64,000 nucleotides of DNA from Psettodes erumei (Eukaryota; Chordata; Actinopteri; Pleuronectiformes; Psettodidae), in NCBI GenBank assembly GCA_016785225.1, contig JAFBJZ010000411.1, positions 2,222,001 to 2,286,000 on the forward strand, given 5' to 3'. Below the pieces are notes generated by a model, which saw only the letters and a list, made by a program, of their open reading frames with translations, was not told the origin of the DNA and made no database searches. Below, one piece after another: positions 23,123-35,988 of the stretch. Every line of letters begins with the position of its first letter. Positions within the stretch are counted from its first letter, which is position 1. The position numbers and the translations under genes were made by a program.

Positions 23123-26100
23123 CCTGTCTGATCTTTTCCCTTAGAGGTTCATTTCTAATGACACAGCAGCCTGGTACTTATAGTATGCCTAACCCTCTTT
23201 TGTTGGCACACTGATCCCAGAATGCCTTTGCTGAGGCCGGCGACCATGTAGCCCTGTGGAAACGTCTTTGTTGAGCTGAAATATTTGCAGTCACAGACTG
23301 AAACCAAAACAACCATAAGTGTTTGCTCATTCAATTTGGCATATGAACAGAGAAACACTCTTATCTCCAGAGTGAATTAATGATCATTTGGTTGATGGAT
23401 GATCTACCTTGTGTAGGAGTTTTCTCAGATGTTCAAGTGAGGCGTGATTGAGAATGTTTGGTTGCTTTTAGATAAATTACAGTAGCCTCTGTATGCAAAC
23501 ATGCGATTGTTCTGCAGAGAACGGATAAAATGTCACTTGTCTTTCTTCAGGGCAAGTATAACATTATACATTCAGGATTTGGCCTTTGAAGTAGGACCTC
23601 ATGTGTCCCTACATCAGTCTTATCAGTCAAGCTTGAAAATGGTTACACTGAGCATGGAAACAAAGCATTCGTTTTTATTTTGGATACTGACTTGTCTCCA
23701 TCAGACCAAGGCTGAGTTATAGAAAAATATGTCTTTATAGGCCTAATTATATCTTCTCTACGTTTTGTTATCAGTGCGATGGATTCAGATTTACACGTGT
23801 CACAGTGTCCGTGTCAAAGACCATGGTCCTGTAATATTAGCGCCACAGTGACAGAGGAATCGGTTGCTGTGCTCAAACTGCGACGTGAAAGCTCGTATTA
23901 AATGAGCCTGATGAAGAGGCAGGTGCGATTGGCTAAAAATGGTTTTGATTTCCTCTCAGGGGTGATGTAAGACATGTAAGGGCCCGCTTGAACGCGAGTA
24001 ACCCCGGCTACTTTACCGAAAATAACCCGGGCACTGCAGCATCAGCACCAGGCAGCTGCGCAGGTGCGGCCTTTAAAGAGACAGAGGGGCCTAAATTTCC
24101 CCCAAACCTTCCTCGTGTTTACGCCGATCGTCCCTGGCAGCGTAATGACAGCGACGAAGCCGGTTTGATCATCTCTCAGTAGTATTGTTTGGCAAAATGA
24201 TGAGTACAAAAACTGTCACTCACAGCAGTGCTTTGATTTCACGCGATTAATCCTGTTTCTCTCATTTCGGGCAACAACCCAAAGTAGTCACAGAGTTGTA
24301 AATGGAATACTTACAGTGTTTCGATTTTTGCCGTCTTTACCGTCAGTCTGACCTGAGTTATTGCAATTAACTCAGAAGTAAATGTTTAAATGATCTGCAT
24401 AATCGTTATATATACATTTAAAAGCATTTCTATTTTTCTGTGAAATCCACCCTAATTCTTAAAACATCCTAAAACATGATTTGAGAATGAGGATTGAATG
24501 AACCAACCAAAACCAAAACAGGACTTTTTTTCTCCAGTAGCATCCTGCCAGCAACGCCCTGTGTCTCAGACCGGCGTGCGTACCACACAGACGCACTAAC
24601 CGGTAAGAGGATAACGGCTGCTGATGCTGATGCTGATGCTGCTGAAGCATCTGCAGCACTGTTTTGCTGTTTATTGTTTCCTGCCAAATATCAGGGGCTG
24701 AAGATTGTCATCAGCACCGCTGCTGAAGATGTGTTTGCGTGTTTCGATACGATTTCGATACAGATGGATTTAACGAAAGGAATGATCCTGGCGAGAAAAA
24801 CCATGACAGGCGTCCTGTTCCCCCGACGATTGTCCGGGATGCAGTCATAGTTCGAGGCAGGACATGATTTTAATCTTGGGAGTTGCTGTAGTGGATGCGG
24901 GATGATGTGCGCCGCACCCCGAGAGACACTGACAAGGAGAACGCAGCTCGGTCCTTAAACGCCTCACAACCGATCCGGATTTTTTTTCTTGGACTGTGTG
25001 GCGCACAGTGAGCATCTTGTTGTTTTTGGCTGACAGAGACTGTTTTTTGGGGGGGAGCTTCTGATGTGGTTGAACTGCGCTTGTTTTGTCTGAGAGGATC
25101 AACTGAGCACTGTTGCTCCCACCCAGAGAGGAGAGCCAGGGCTGAGCTGCTCAACCTGGTCATTTCTACACACAACAATAAGTATGTTCAGTGTGTTGCG
25201 TGTGTGCGTGTGCAATGCAACACAATGTAGGACTGACTGGGAAAGCCAGTGATGGTATGAAGATGTCTATGCTCATTTTTTTTTAGCACTTCTACCTTAG
25301 AAAAGTCACTTTAACCCCACCGCTCTGTCATTTTCCAGCATGAGTAGTGTGCCATGTTTTCATCCTCATCAGTGTGTCGTTAACAGGTGCTTTTTCTCTT
25401 GAAGAGCTGGGAAAAATCCCTCATCAGTGCTGAGCACAGAATCACCACACCACTGCAAAGCTATACAGATTCATCCAATAACCATATTTCATCCCTTCAG
25501 GAGACTTTTACTATGGCTATGTGTGTGTGTGCTCGTGTGCTCACGTGTCCTGGCTTTGGGGCCGCACATGACACAACATGGAGGCCTTCATCTGACTGAG
25601 AGACCATTAAGGTCTGTCAGTGTTTTACGGGGCTTATATGCGGGCTGGTAATGGAAATTCACTAATGGCAGGATGATCAATAGAAGCCATGGTCAATTTT
25701 CTTCGCTGTCCTCTGCGCATCGGGATATTTCATTACACATACAGTATGTCATGGATAGTAGACAGTAGCTGTGGAGTACTACAAGACTACAAGGCATTGC
25801 ATGGCAGCAGTGGATGTTTGTATACAGTCTCGGTCTTCAAGTCTTTGTTTCATGTTTTATTTGTTCCATGGTGTGCTCTGTCAACTCCTTGCCACTGATT
25901 AGAGTGGTGATTTTTCCGCATTTATACACAGCCATGTTTTGGACATGAATGGTGCCACAAAATGATCTTTTATAGGAAAAAATGTGCCTTAACTTATCGC
26001 AGCTTTGTAGGGAGATGGGTGGATGAGCTATATGTCGTAAGTGGAACAAATACAAGCTTCAGTAATTCATGTTTGACCCCAACAGACATTTTTTGTGGGT

Positions 26101-27691
26101 GTAACTGTCACCATGTGCCGTTAAGTTCTTTTATTCCCTCAATGTACCCAACTCATGAAGCCAAAGGTGTTCAGAGGATAATATGATATAAGTTTAGCTG
26201 CATCATACTTGGAATGTATGCCAGGCAAGAGGTTTTACAAACTCGCTGCACGGAAATGCCAAAGATATGTGTGAGGTATTCAGGAATCTGTGTTGATATT
26301 ACATTTTGTGTCCGTAAGTCAAGTGTATTTTAAAATATCTGTACACACATGCTGCACATATCCAGGTTAATAATTCTTAATCTGTCAAACATTTTTGTTT
26401 ATGGAAAAGCAATACTGATCAATATATTGTGTTTCAGATATTTCAAAAATCGCTATCAAGCTGTCCATATCCATAGCTGCCTAAGAAATCCAGTATCAGT
26501 TGGGCTTGAGTTTGGATTATTTTCAGTAGCATACTATTTTATCTATATGTATCCAAAAATATAAAGGTACTTTGGTTTAGGTCTACGTCTGGAATAAAAA
26601 ATCATCAGACCACTGAATTTTGTAAGAAATGGAATGATCAAACTGTAGTTTCCACATTAGTCTGGGGCTTGAATGCGGTCATTAAAAAATAAAAGGTACT
26701 TCCCTGATATTCTCTCTAATAGAATATATTATAGACCATTATACTGTGCATTTATATTTTAATATAACCTTCAACTTGACTTTGCATCCATTATGTAGAG
26801 AGCAGAAAAAAGCACATAGTAACAAAGTTTGCTTTGCTTACAGCATTTCAACATGACCTTCCATGAACCGTTAACTGATAACTCCTTGGATTTTTATCTA
26901 TAGGTGGAATACTAATTGAAAAATTGGCCCCTTGAATAACTTTTAAAATGTTATTTGAATAGCACGCCTCTTAATCCTCTTAATTGTTATTCTTAATTAT
27001 TATTTGAATATGTGCAGGGTAACAGACTTTGAATGTCCTGACATCAGCATACTGATATGAGGGAAGCAATGTGTTGTTTTTATTTCATCTCATTGGAAAG
27101 CTAATGGATCAGCAGGTACTACATGGTTTAACAGACACTCCAGACAGGCCAACTTGTCTCAGAGGAAATTCTTTTGAATCAGCAGTATAAGCATGCTGCA
27201 GGACTGAAACCAGATCCCAACTCCTCACACTCAGAATCTCATTCCCCTCAAGCAGTCGCTCCATAGAATAGACTGTAACCAGATCATGGGAAACGCACAC
27301 CTAATTTTAAGACGATGCCTGCAGTCATCCTAAAATCATTCCCATAACACACACCTTTGTGTCCCACATCTGCTGAGGCAATGGGTCAGTCATCCAACTA
27401 GAAAACAATCCAGATGTCGAAACCAATCAGTCTGGTTTATTGTAACCTCTCAGTCAGCTATACTCTTTTACTAATTGCATAGTTTATCCTTTTCCAGTGG
27501 TAAAACACTGGGTGATTTCCTTTTCCAATGTCAAATGTACTTGAAATTATGTTGATGCTTGGGAAGTTTCAGATCTTTGAGGGAATTAGTTCAGTTGATT
27601 TTTTTGAGATAAAAAGTTGTTGCTACGGTATTAATTTTTAAATAATTTTTAAAAACCCTGACAGGTCTGTCCTCCCTTGCAGCCTTTCAGC
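23123..27691 (+). promoter_or_regulatory. abcg4: Presumed promoter and 5'UTR intron of abcg4
   Basis: 4.6 kb with no recognisable coding exon. Two acceptor-like CAGs lie just upstream of the abcg4 ATG (27680-27682 and 27688-27690), the first behind a good pyrimidine tract, so abcg4 probably has an upstream non-coding exon. The most GC- and CpG-rich part is about 23.98-25.2 kb; a plausible donor (AGTATGT context) occurs near 25182. A GCTGAT hexamer repeat lies at about 24617-24640. The right part, 25.9-27.6 kb, is A/T-rich and featureless. The left end also holds the tcnb promoter. Confidence 0.4.
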
Positions 27692-30600
27692 ATGGCTGAG
27701 AAGACTCTGGAGCAGGGCTCCGTCAGCATCCCCATGGAGGAGACCAAACTCCATGGCGGAGCGCCCCAGGAAGCGCCGCTGCTCACCCACCTGAAGAAGG
27801 TGGAGAACCACATTACCGAGGCCCAGCGCTTTTCACACCTCCCCCGCCGCTCTGCTGTGGACCTGGAGTTCAATGAGCTCTCTTACACCATCCGCGAGGG
27901 TCCCTGGTGGAGGAGAAGAGGTACTGCAAGCTCACTTTCCTCACATAGTAACCATGATGGATGAGCGAGCAAGCGCCACCCATCATGATAAATAGCTGGA
28001 GCACAGAAATTTCAAGGGAGGCATTTTGAATACCTTGGCGACATTTATGAAAAATATTTTCTTCCTCAGTGTTAGACTGTGTCTCTAGTGTTGTGACGCA
28101 TGTAGCAAAGCCCACTCTTTGCCCACCCACTTGCAGAGTCCCACCATGTTGTAGCAGCCGGTGTTCCTGTAAGCTTTGCTTCGCTCAGCAGAGTTTAGAC
28201 ATAGTAAATAATTTACACCTGCAGGTTGGCACACAGCTTGCTTCTTCTTTTTCCCTGTGTTGTCTGACGATAGGCGGTGGCAGCGAGTCAGGCCCACGAT
28301 TGATCTGCTCATGAAACATGAACCGTATTTAAACTCGCCACTCTTATTAATGACGAGTCTCCAACCTTTGGTCATCTGTGCTTGTCAGCCAAACCCCCCT
28401 CTGTAAACTAGTGTATTTAACTGCTCTTGTTATGTCATGTGTATTCAGCAGGGTGGGGATGGGGGACTTCAGAGAGATCCGTTATTGACATTCTCCACAT
28501 GTTATCCTTAGGAGAGGCCCCACATGATGCATTGCAGGTTGTCTTGTGGTATTTTCAGCCCTGTGTAATATTGATGTGCATTATGAAAGCCTGGCAGTGA
28601 AGTGTTTGTTGTTCCACTGTGAAACCTGAATGGAGGGAGCGTATTCATGAGGAGGGACAGCGAGGGAATCTTGCACATGGGGGATCTTGTTAAGACACTA
28701 ATGCATATGCTTTTCTTTAGTTGTCTCATGAAAAGGGGGCTGCCTGAGCTAATCAGTCTGATGATGTGTGAACAGGAATAGCCTTAGCTTTTACTAATTA
28801 AGCAGTGGCATTTATAAAGAGATTTGCCTCCCATTTTACTCTATCCAATTTCACAGAACCTCTTATCATAGGCCATACGCCCTGCTTCTTATAACCTCTT
28901 TCTACTTCCTCACTCACCACGCATACAAACATAAACTAGCCAATTAGAAATAACTAGCAACACCTAAATTCGTAATCAGTGTGACTCTTATATTTCACAT
29001 GTGCTGTAGTTTATCCTGGGCGACTTGTTGGTGTATTTGTCTCATGTAACAAGCAAAGCTCGAGCTGAATCTGGGCAGTCCCTGTCTCCCTGATCAAAGC
29101 TGCAAAACAGGCTCTGCTGTGATTACTTCTCCTTGGAGGAAAAACATATTACTTTGTGTTGTTCCCGCTGAATTTCACTATGTAGAATTATACAGCGGGT
29201 AAGAAGGAAAGAAGAGAAAGAGGCTGATGTGCGGTATAAACCATGATCTGTGATCTCACCCAGATTTGTTGTGTTTTAGCCTTTGAGTCACTATCACTAG
29301 TTGTGAGTCATTTCTTAAAATGTCTGTGGTGAACAGGAAGAAATGACTAAAGAGGGGAGGGGGCTATGATATCACTCTATTAAATAAATTATCAGGGATA
29401 TACTGTAAATGCGGTAAATGTAGAGTTGCTTCTTTAATTGTGAAAGGGCTCAGGAAGGTTAGGTGATGAATGGGCTGCCCTCTGTCTCCATTTGTTATTG
29501 CAGGCTCCTCCTGGCAAGGGCAGCCATTTATCCCTGTTAGGATGAAGTTGCTCTGAACTGCTTTCATGTTGAGGGTATTCTCCTCCTAAGGGAGAAAACT
29601 GGTGAAACACTAGCCTAGCAGTGTGTGTGTGTGGGGAGGGAGGGGGCAGGGAAATGTTTACATGCCTCTGGGTGATTTCAGCTCTGCATTTTGTTATTTA
29701 CTAGAATTGTTGCTTTGCGCCTTTGCTGATGATTTTTAGTTTGTTAGGAGGAAAGGTAGTGTTGTCGTCTTACAGAGATGAAATCACAGCTGCAGTTAAG
29801 CATGCTCTACCCTTCCAAGACCATGTTGTTTTTTTCAATTCAAACGCTTCACCATGCATATACAGAATGGCCATGAAAATATCCAATTAGGTTTCATCAA
29901 ACTTGAAAAGAAAGTCTGTACATGCTTCTCACATGTAATAGTCTTGTATTTTCTTTTTTATTGATCCTGTTAAGTTGAAGACTGCATGTCTAGACAAGGG
30001 TAAAACAGAAGTCACAGGAGTTAGGGGCTTTGTATTTGTCATATGAAGAATGGTAGCAGACTGAGTATGTTATTTACTAAATGCCCTTGTGTCAGGGGGA
30101 TGGAGCACTCTGAAGTTATCAAGGACATCAGCTAGATGGTAATGCTTCATTTTGCCCCTTTCGTTCCCTCGTTTTTGTTTTCTGTGCACAGTTACACATT
30201 TTGAAAAAGAATAACCTCATAATGTCCCAAACAGTTTAATAAATGTGTTTCTTTCTTTAAAGCTGCTTACAAAGTTGCTGGAACTGAGTTGATTAATGCA
30301 GTTGTATGTAGTTTAAATAACTAGAATAACTCCATTGGATCTACACATAACATCTGGACTGAAGACTGTGACAATAATGCCCAGAAGTGATCTTCTCTTT
30401 GAGACCAGTGGCTCAATGCTACATTAAGTGCTACTAGCATAACACATGATCAAGCTGTGTTGTGGGTAATGTAGGTGGCATGTTTTGATAGAAGAATAAA
30501 AAAGATAATCTCGGTGCACTTCTAAAACATCCATCAATCCTAAATCAGTGGAGCACTCTTTTTATAGAATATGCAATATTGTCTCATTGTACTCCTGCAA

Positions 30601-33600
30601 ATTTGATCAAAGAGCTGATTTTCCAGAGGTTGTGTCGACAACTCCTTTGAGATTTGAATGAAATTTGAAAATTTAAATGAGATTTACTAAATAAGCAAAC
30701 ACTGACTGAGGGAAAAGACCTTCTCTTCAGCTCATATGGATTTTTGAAATATTATATGCCTGGTGCGATAACTGAGTTGTCATTTATGTCATGGGCTTCA
30801 GTTCGAGGCAGGCGATGACCCCACTTTAACCATGACTTAATGATGATTTGTCGAGCTATTGCTTTGAAATTACCCATGAGATGAGGCTGGAAACTCTTGG
30901 GTACATTGTCACAAGCTGTTAAATCTGTGTGTCTGTGTGGTGTCAGGACAGCGAGGTGACTTCCCCACTCTGTGTGCTCTCATGAGACAGGGGTGAGCAG
31001 GATGTGCCTGCAGCCTCGCACTGATAAAACCATTTCTATGCGCGACTCACAGCGCCGGGTTGGATCATTAGTATGCACCACATACAAGAGCAGGGCTGCT
31101 TCACTGACAGCAGGCTGCTCTGCTGTCTGAGCGGAGCTGTCTGATGTAATAACACTGGGAGGGAGGAGGGGGCACTGCCATTAGGCTATACTTTACTCAT
31201 AGAGTTGGGGTTTAAGGGTTTGAGCAACGACACATTTGCTTGACCACTTATGATTGACAGCACTGCTACCTCTGCCTGAGGGCTCTTGCAGTCGCCTGTG
31301 TCTTCCCCTGCTGGAGTGACCATCAGCCTTGTAGCCTTGTTATCTTCATATCCATCCGCAGAAACAATTTAACAACCACTAAACTGAGTTCAGTGACGCA
31401 CGAATCAGCAAGTTTCCCTGAAAACAGGCAATTAGACTGAACCAGAAGCTCTGCTCACTGTTCTTGGTTTACATTGTTATTGTCAGAAGAAAAATACAGA
31501 TGTTCAGAAGTGAACAGTGTAAGATAATTTATCTTACCCTAATCCGTTTGATTTTTAGATTTGGCTTAGATTTGGCTAGTTCATTTCCCACTAGTACATT
31601 AAAAACACATGGAAAAACATAAATATATGTATGTATGATCTTAAGTAGTAAATTTATATCTGACAATGATCTATAAGGGGTGTAACAGACCAATTACAGC
31701 AATTTAAATGACTGAATGTTTTTCTCTTTGTTAGGTTACAAAGCCCTCCTCAAGTGTCTGTCAGGAAGATTCAACAGCAGAGAGCTGATTGGCATCATGG
31801 GGCCCTCTGGAGCCGGGAAGTCCACTCTGATGAATATCCTGGCGGGGTACAGGTGAGGTTTTATTGGGGTGTGTTTGTTCATCTGTGCTGATCCCTGACC
31901 ATCTTATATTCTCTTGCTTATATTCTCTGCTGGCTGCAATATCATTCTGTTTCCTGAATGGAAAAAAAGGGAGACGGGCATGAAGGGCCAGATCCTGGTG
32001 AATGGCCGGCCAAGGGACCTGAGGACATTCAGGAAGATGTCCTGCTACATCATGCAGGATGACATGCTGTTGCCACACCTTACAACGAGAGAGGCCATGA
32101 TGGTGAGGTCACTGAAAAAACTCCCAACACCTCATTTAATCCTACTGTTCAATTATAATGTGTTAACATCTGTTTGCCTTTCAGGTTTCTGCCAATCTGA
32201 AACTGAATGAGAGCATACAGGTCAAAAAAGAACTTGTAAGTATTAGTATATTGATTATAATATATTTAAAAAATCTGAATTATTTCATGGGACCAATTTA
32301 TAGTAATATTGGTTTACAAAACTGTTACAAGTACCTTGATTTTTCAGAAATTTTAATTTAAAAATAGCCAAAAATGTCCCACTCCCAAAAAGGAAGCTGG
32401 ATGCAGACACATTTTTTTCACAAATGAACAAAACACCAAGATTGAGAGTTTTATTAAAAAAATGGTTTCGGTTAATAAAAGTTGAAGTTCTATTTTACCA
32501 GTTCCAAATCACTCCATTTGCAGCCATGAAGAAAGCAGACACTGACATCCGCCACCTTGTCTGTAGCCATGTCCTTCTACATTTTATCACAACATACTAG
32601 ATCATTACTGCAATATACATAAGGCCACACATACCATGACGGAAGACTCCCTCCATGGCAATCACTCCTGTTGTCTTATACATGTGTCATCATGTGCCAA
32701 CATTCATCTCTGTCTGTGTCTAAGGTGGATGAGATCCTGACTGCTCTGGGTCTCCAGGAGTGTGCTCAGACGCGCACCAACTCTCTCTCTGGGGGTCAGT
32801 GTAAAAGACTGGCCATCGCCCTCGAGCTGGTCAACAATCCTCCTGTCATGTTCTTTGATGAGCCCACCAGGTGGGACATCATTCACCTACCTTGAATCCT
32901 TATATTCTCAACATGAATCCAGACTAAACAACGCATGTGTCTCTCTGGGTTTCTGTCCTGCCTGAATCGTTTCCCATTCACAGCGGCCTGGACAGTGCAT
33001 CCTGCTTCCAGGTTGTTTCACTTATGAAGTCTCTGGCTCAGGGAGGACGGACGATCATTTGTACCATTCATCAGCCCAGTGCCAAGCTCTTTGAGATGTT
33101 TGATAAGGTAACAGGTGTTTACAGTGCTGAACATGTCTAGCCTTCTGTTATTTGCTGCTCAGACCAGGACACCACAGGATAGCATTATTCATTTTCTCCA
33201 GCTGAAGAGCAGCACAGTTGTCGATATATAGGCCTGTTGTTTTGTCAGTTGTTCATATATTATTCAGGGAGGCAGCGTGTTGGAAACTATGTCAGTTAAA
33301 CTGTACCTGTGTCCCTCCTCCACCAGCTGTACATCCTCAGTCAAGGTCAATGCATATACAAGGGCACAGTCCCTTACCTCATCCCTTATCTGAAGAACCT
33401 AGGCCTCCACTGCCCAACGTATCACAACCCTGCTGATTTCAGTAAGTCCTACATCTCCCTGAGTGTGTTTGTGTGTGTTTGTGATTGTTCTTACGAGCTT
33501 GTTCTCTCTGTTCCAGTCATCGAGGTGGCGTCAGGGGAGTATGGGGACCTGAATCCAGTGCTGTTTGAGGCTGTCCAAGGTGGACTGTGCTCCGAGGAAG

Positions 33601-35988
33601 GCAAGAAGAACTCCAAAAGTGACTCTTCCTGTCCCTCTCAGTGTCACAGCGTAAGTGATAACCACCCCACCCCCCCGACTCAGCACCACATCATTATGCC
33701 TTATATTTATACAAGATACAGCTGAAAAACCACTGAAAACTGAAAATGTCCACCTTTACCGATCTCAAAAATTTGTTTCATTACAGAAAATTGCATAAGG
33801 TTTTTATCAGTTTACCTTTGTGGTGTATGAAGGGTTAACTGCATTCATTAAATAATACATTTTCTTCTCATTCAAGCTGGAGCTGCAGGCAACAAATTTG
33901 AGTGACTGTGACAGAAATCTCCTCATTAAAATAATCCAAAAAAAGGACTGTTGGTTGCATCCACTTTGACCAAAAAAAACCCAGCCAGTAAATATGTATA
34001 TCAGTGCCCAGTTAAAAGACCTCGGAAACAAAATACCCTGGTACCCTTTCCTGTCCACATTATTACGAATTTTTCCCCTGAACCCTTCCTCCACTCCATC
34101 GATCTGTCTCTTCAGCCTCTCTCTCAGCTTCCTCTCACTATCTTTCTCCGCCTCAAGAGTTACTTTTGATAAGAGCATTGGCTAAATGCTAAAACTGTAA
34201 ATGTAAACCACCAAGAGCACTCTGCGGTATCATTACTTCTATACTATACATGGTGCTGTTTTGGACTTCTCCTCATTTTATCAGTTTATTGATCTTTACT
34301 GTTGCCCTTTCTAACTTTTTATGAATTTTTCTGTGTAGGTATCAGCTAATAACCTTTACCACAGATAAAGAGATTTATGTTGAGATGTGCATACATGTGT
34401 ATAGTTTGATATTTGGGGAAATACATGGAGAGGTAGATGAGAAGATTGATCCCATCCATATTGCTGTCCTTCAAATATAATACTTAGCACAGAAACTTGA
34501 AACAAGTAACATAAATAAATAGTCAGGAACGTTATCCATATCTATTTCCTTTGTCTGTGTGTACTAGATAACAGAATCTTTGTTTTTACTGTTTTTTCCA
34601 CAGGACACGGGGACCCTTGAGAAACACAGCTTTGCAACCAGTACATTCACACAGTTCTGCATCCTCTTCAAAAGAACCTTCATTACAATATGCAGGGACA
34701 TGGTAAAATAATCAAGAAATTATTCCTGCTCAATTAAAGGATGTTTAGTTGTGTTGATGTTTGTTTTCTTTTCTTTTCTTCAAAAGGTGCTGACCCACCT
34801 CAGGGTGATGTCCCATCTGTGTATTGGAGTGCTAATTGGCCTTCTGTATCTCAAAATCGGAAATGATGCCAGCAAGGTCTTCAACAACACCGGTTTCCTC
34901 TTTTTCTCCATGTTGTTCCTCATGTTTGCTGCCCTGATGCCAACCGTCCTAACCTGTAAGATCTAAGTCTCTACCATGGATTCTGTATGTTGTTTTTTAT
35001 GGTAGAAGTTAAAAATATCTGAAAGCTGCTATTGTTCTGCAGTTCCTCTGGAAATGTCTGTGTTTGTAAGGGAACATCTCAACTACTGGTACAGCCTAAA
35101 GGCCTACTACCTGGCCAAAACCATGGCTGACATACCATTCCAGGTAATCTTTCAGTGATTTAGTACTCAGTAGTTTGGAAATGTATTGACTATAGTTTAA
35201 ATTAATGACTCTGAAAATCTCCTTCACAGGTGCTTTGTCCAATCATGTACTGCAGTATTGTGTACTGGATGACTGAACAGCCACCAGAAGCGGGTCGCTA
35301 CCTACTCTTTATGGCGTTGTCCACATCCACAGCCCTGGTTGCTCAGTCCCTGGGTCTGCTGATAGGGGCTGCATCAACATCTCTGCAGGTAAGTGCACCT
35401 GCGGACCTTCAGTATCTCAGAAGCTCAGAAAATATTTCACTGAGTCACTCTTTTTAAAGAGGAGTGCTTATTTGTTTAACAGGTTGCAACCTTTGTGGGT
35501 CCAGTCACAGCTATACCTGTGCTCCTCTTCTCTGGCTTCTTCGTCAATTTTGACACCATTCCCAAATACCTACAGTGGAGCTCTTATGTGTCCTATGTCA
35601 GGTACTGTCGCGTACTTTATGCTATTTAGATTTCTAAGAACTTAATGCTATTTTTAGACTTTTGTCCTGTGGTCCTTGTGTTCAGGCTGTCTCTGATCTG
35701 AATTGATTTTCTTTAAATGTGCCTGTGTTCATGAGGTTCTGTTAAAAAACGTCTACTCTCAGGTATGGCTTTGAAGGGGTGATTCTCTCTATCTATGGGA
35801 TGAACCGGTCAGAGCTAGAGTGTCCAGGCCTGGTGTGTAAATTCCAAAAGCCAGAAGAGGTCCTGCAGCTGCTGGATGTGGAGGATGCGAAGCTCTATGT
35901 GGACTTCATGGTGCTGGGGGTTTTCTTCCTGGTCCTCAGACTGGCCACTTACCTGGTCCTGCGCTACAAAGTTAAGTCAGAGCGTTAA
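27692..35988 (+). CDS. abcg4: ABCG4 half-transporter (sterol export)
   Basis: ABC subfamily G half-transporter; dimerises and exports cholesterol and related sterols to HDL, mainly in neural tissue (family knowledge). Fourteen exons: 27692-27920, 31735-31852, 31970-32102, 32185-32235, 32725-32870, 32984-33107, 33327-33441, 33517-33650, 34604-34702, 34787-34955, 35043-35143, 35230-35388, 35483-35601 and 35763-35988; 640 residues (human about 646). ATPase domain first: Walker A GPSGAGKST at 99-107, signature LSGGQ at 198-202, Walker B VMFFDEP at 218-224, D-loop SGLD at 226-229, switch His255 in TIHQPSA. Six membrane helices follow from about residue 385 (ASKVFNNTG, LFFSMLFLMFAALMPTVLT, FPLEMSVF). 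The C-terminus LVLRYKVKSER matches ABCG4. The N-terminal MAEK and THLKKVENHITEAQRFSHLP separate it from ABCG1. Residue 203 after LSGGQ is Cys where Arg is usual. Intron 1 is 3.8 kb. Confidence 0.97.
27921..31734 (+). other. abcg4: abcg4 intron 1, no other gene seen
   Basis: 3.8 kb between the first two coding exons. Short ORFs only; some A/T-rich and TG-containing stretches. I see no second gene or RNA gene. Confidence 0.75.
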
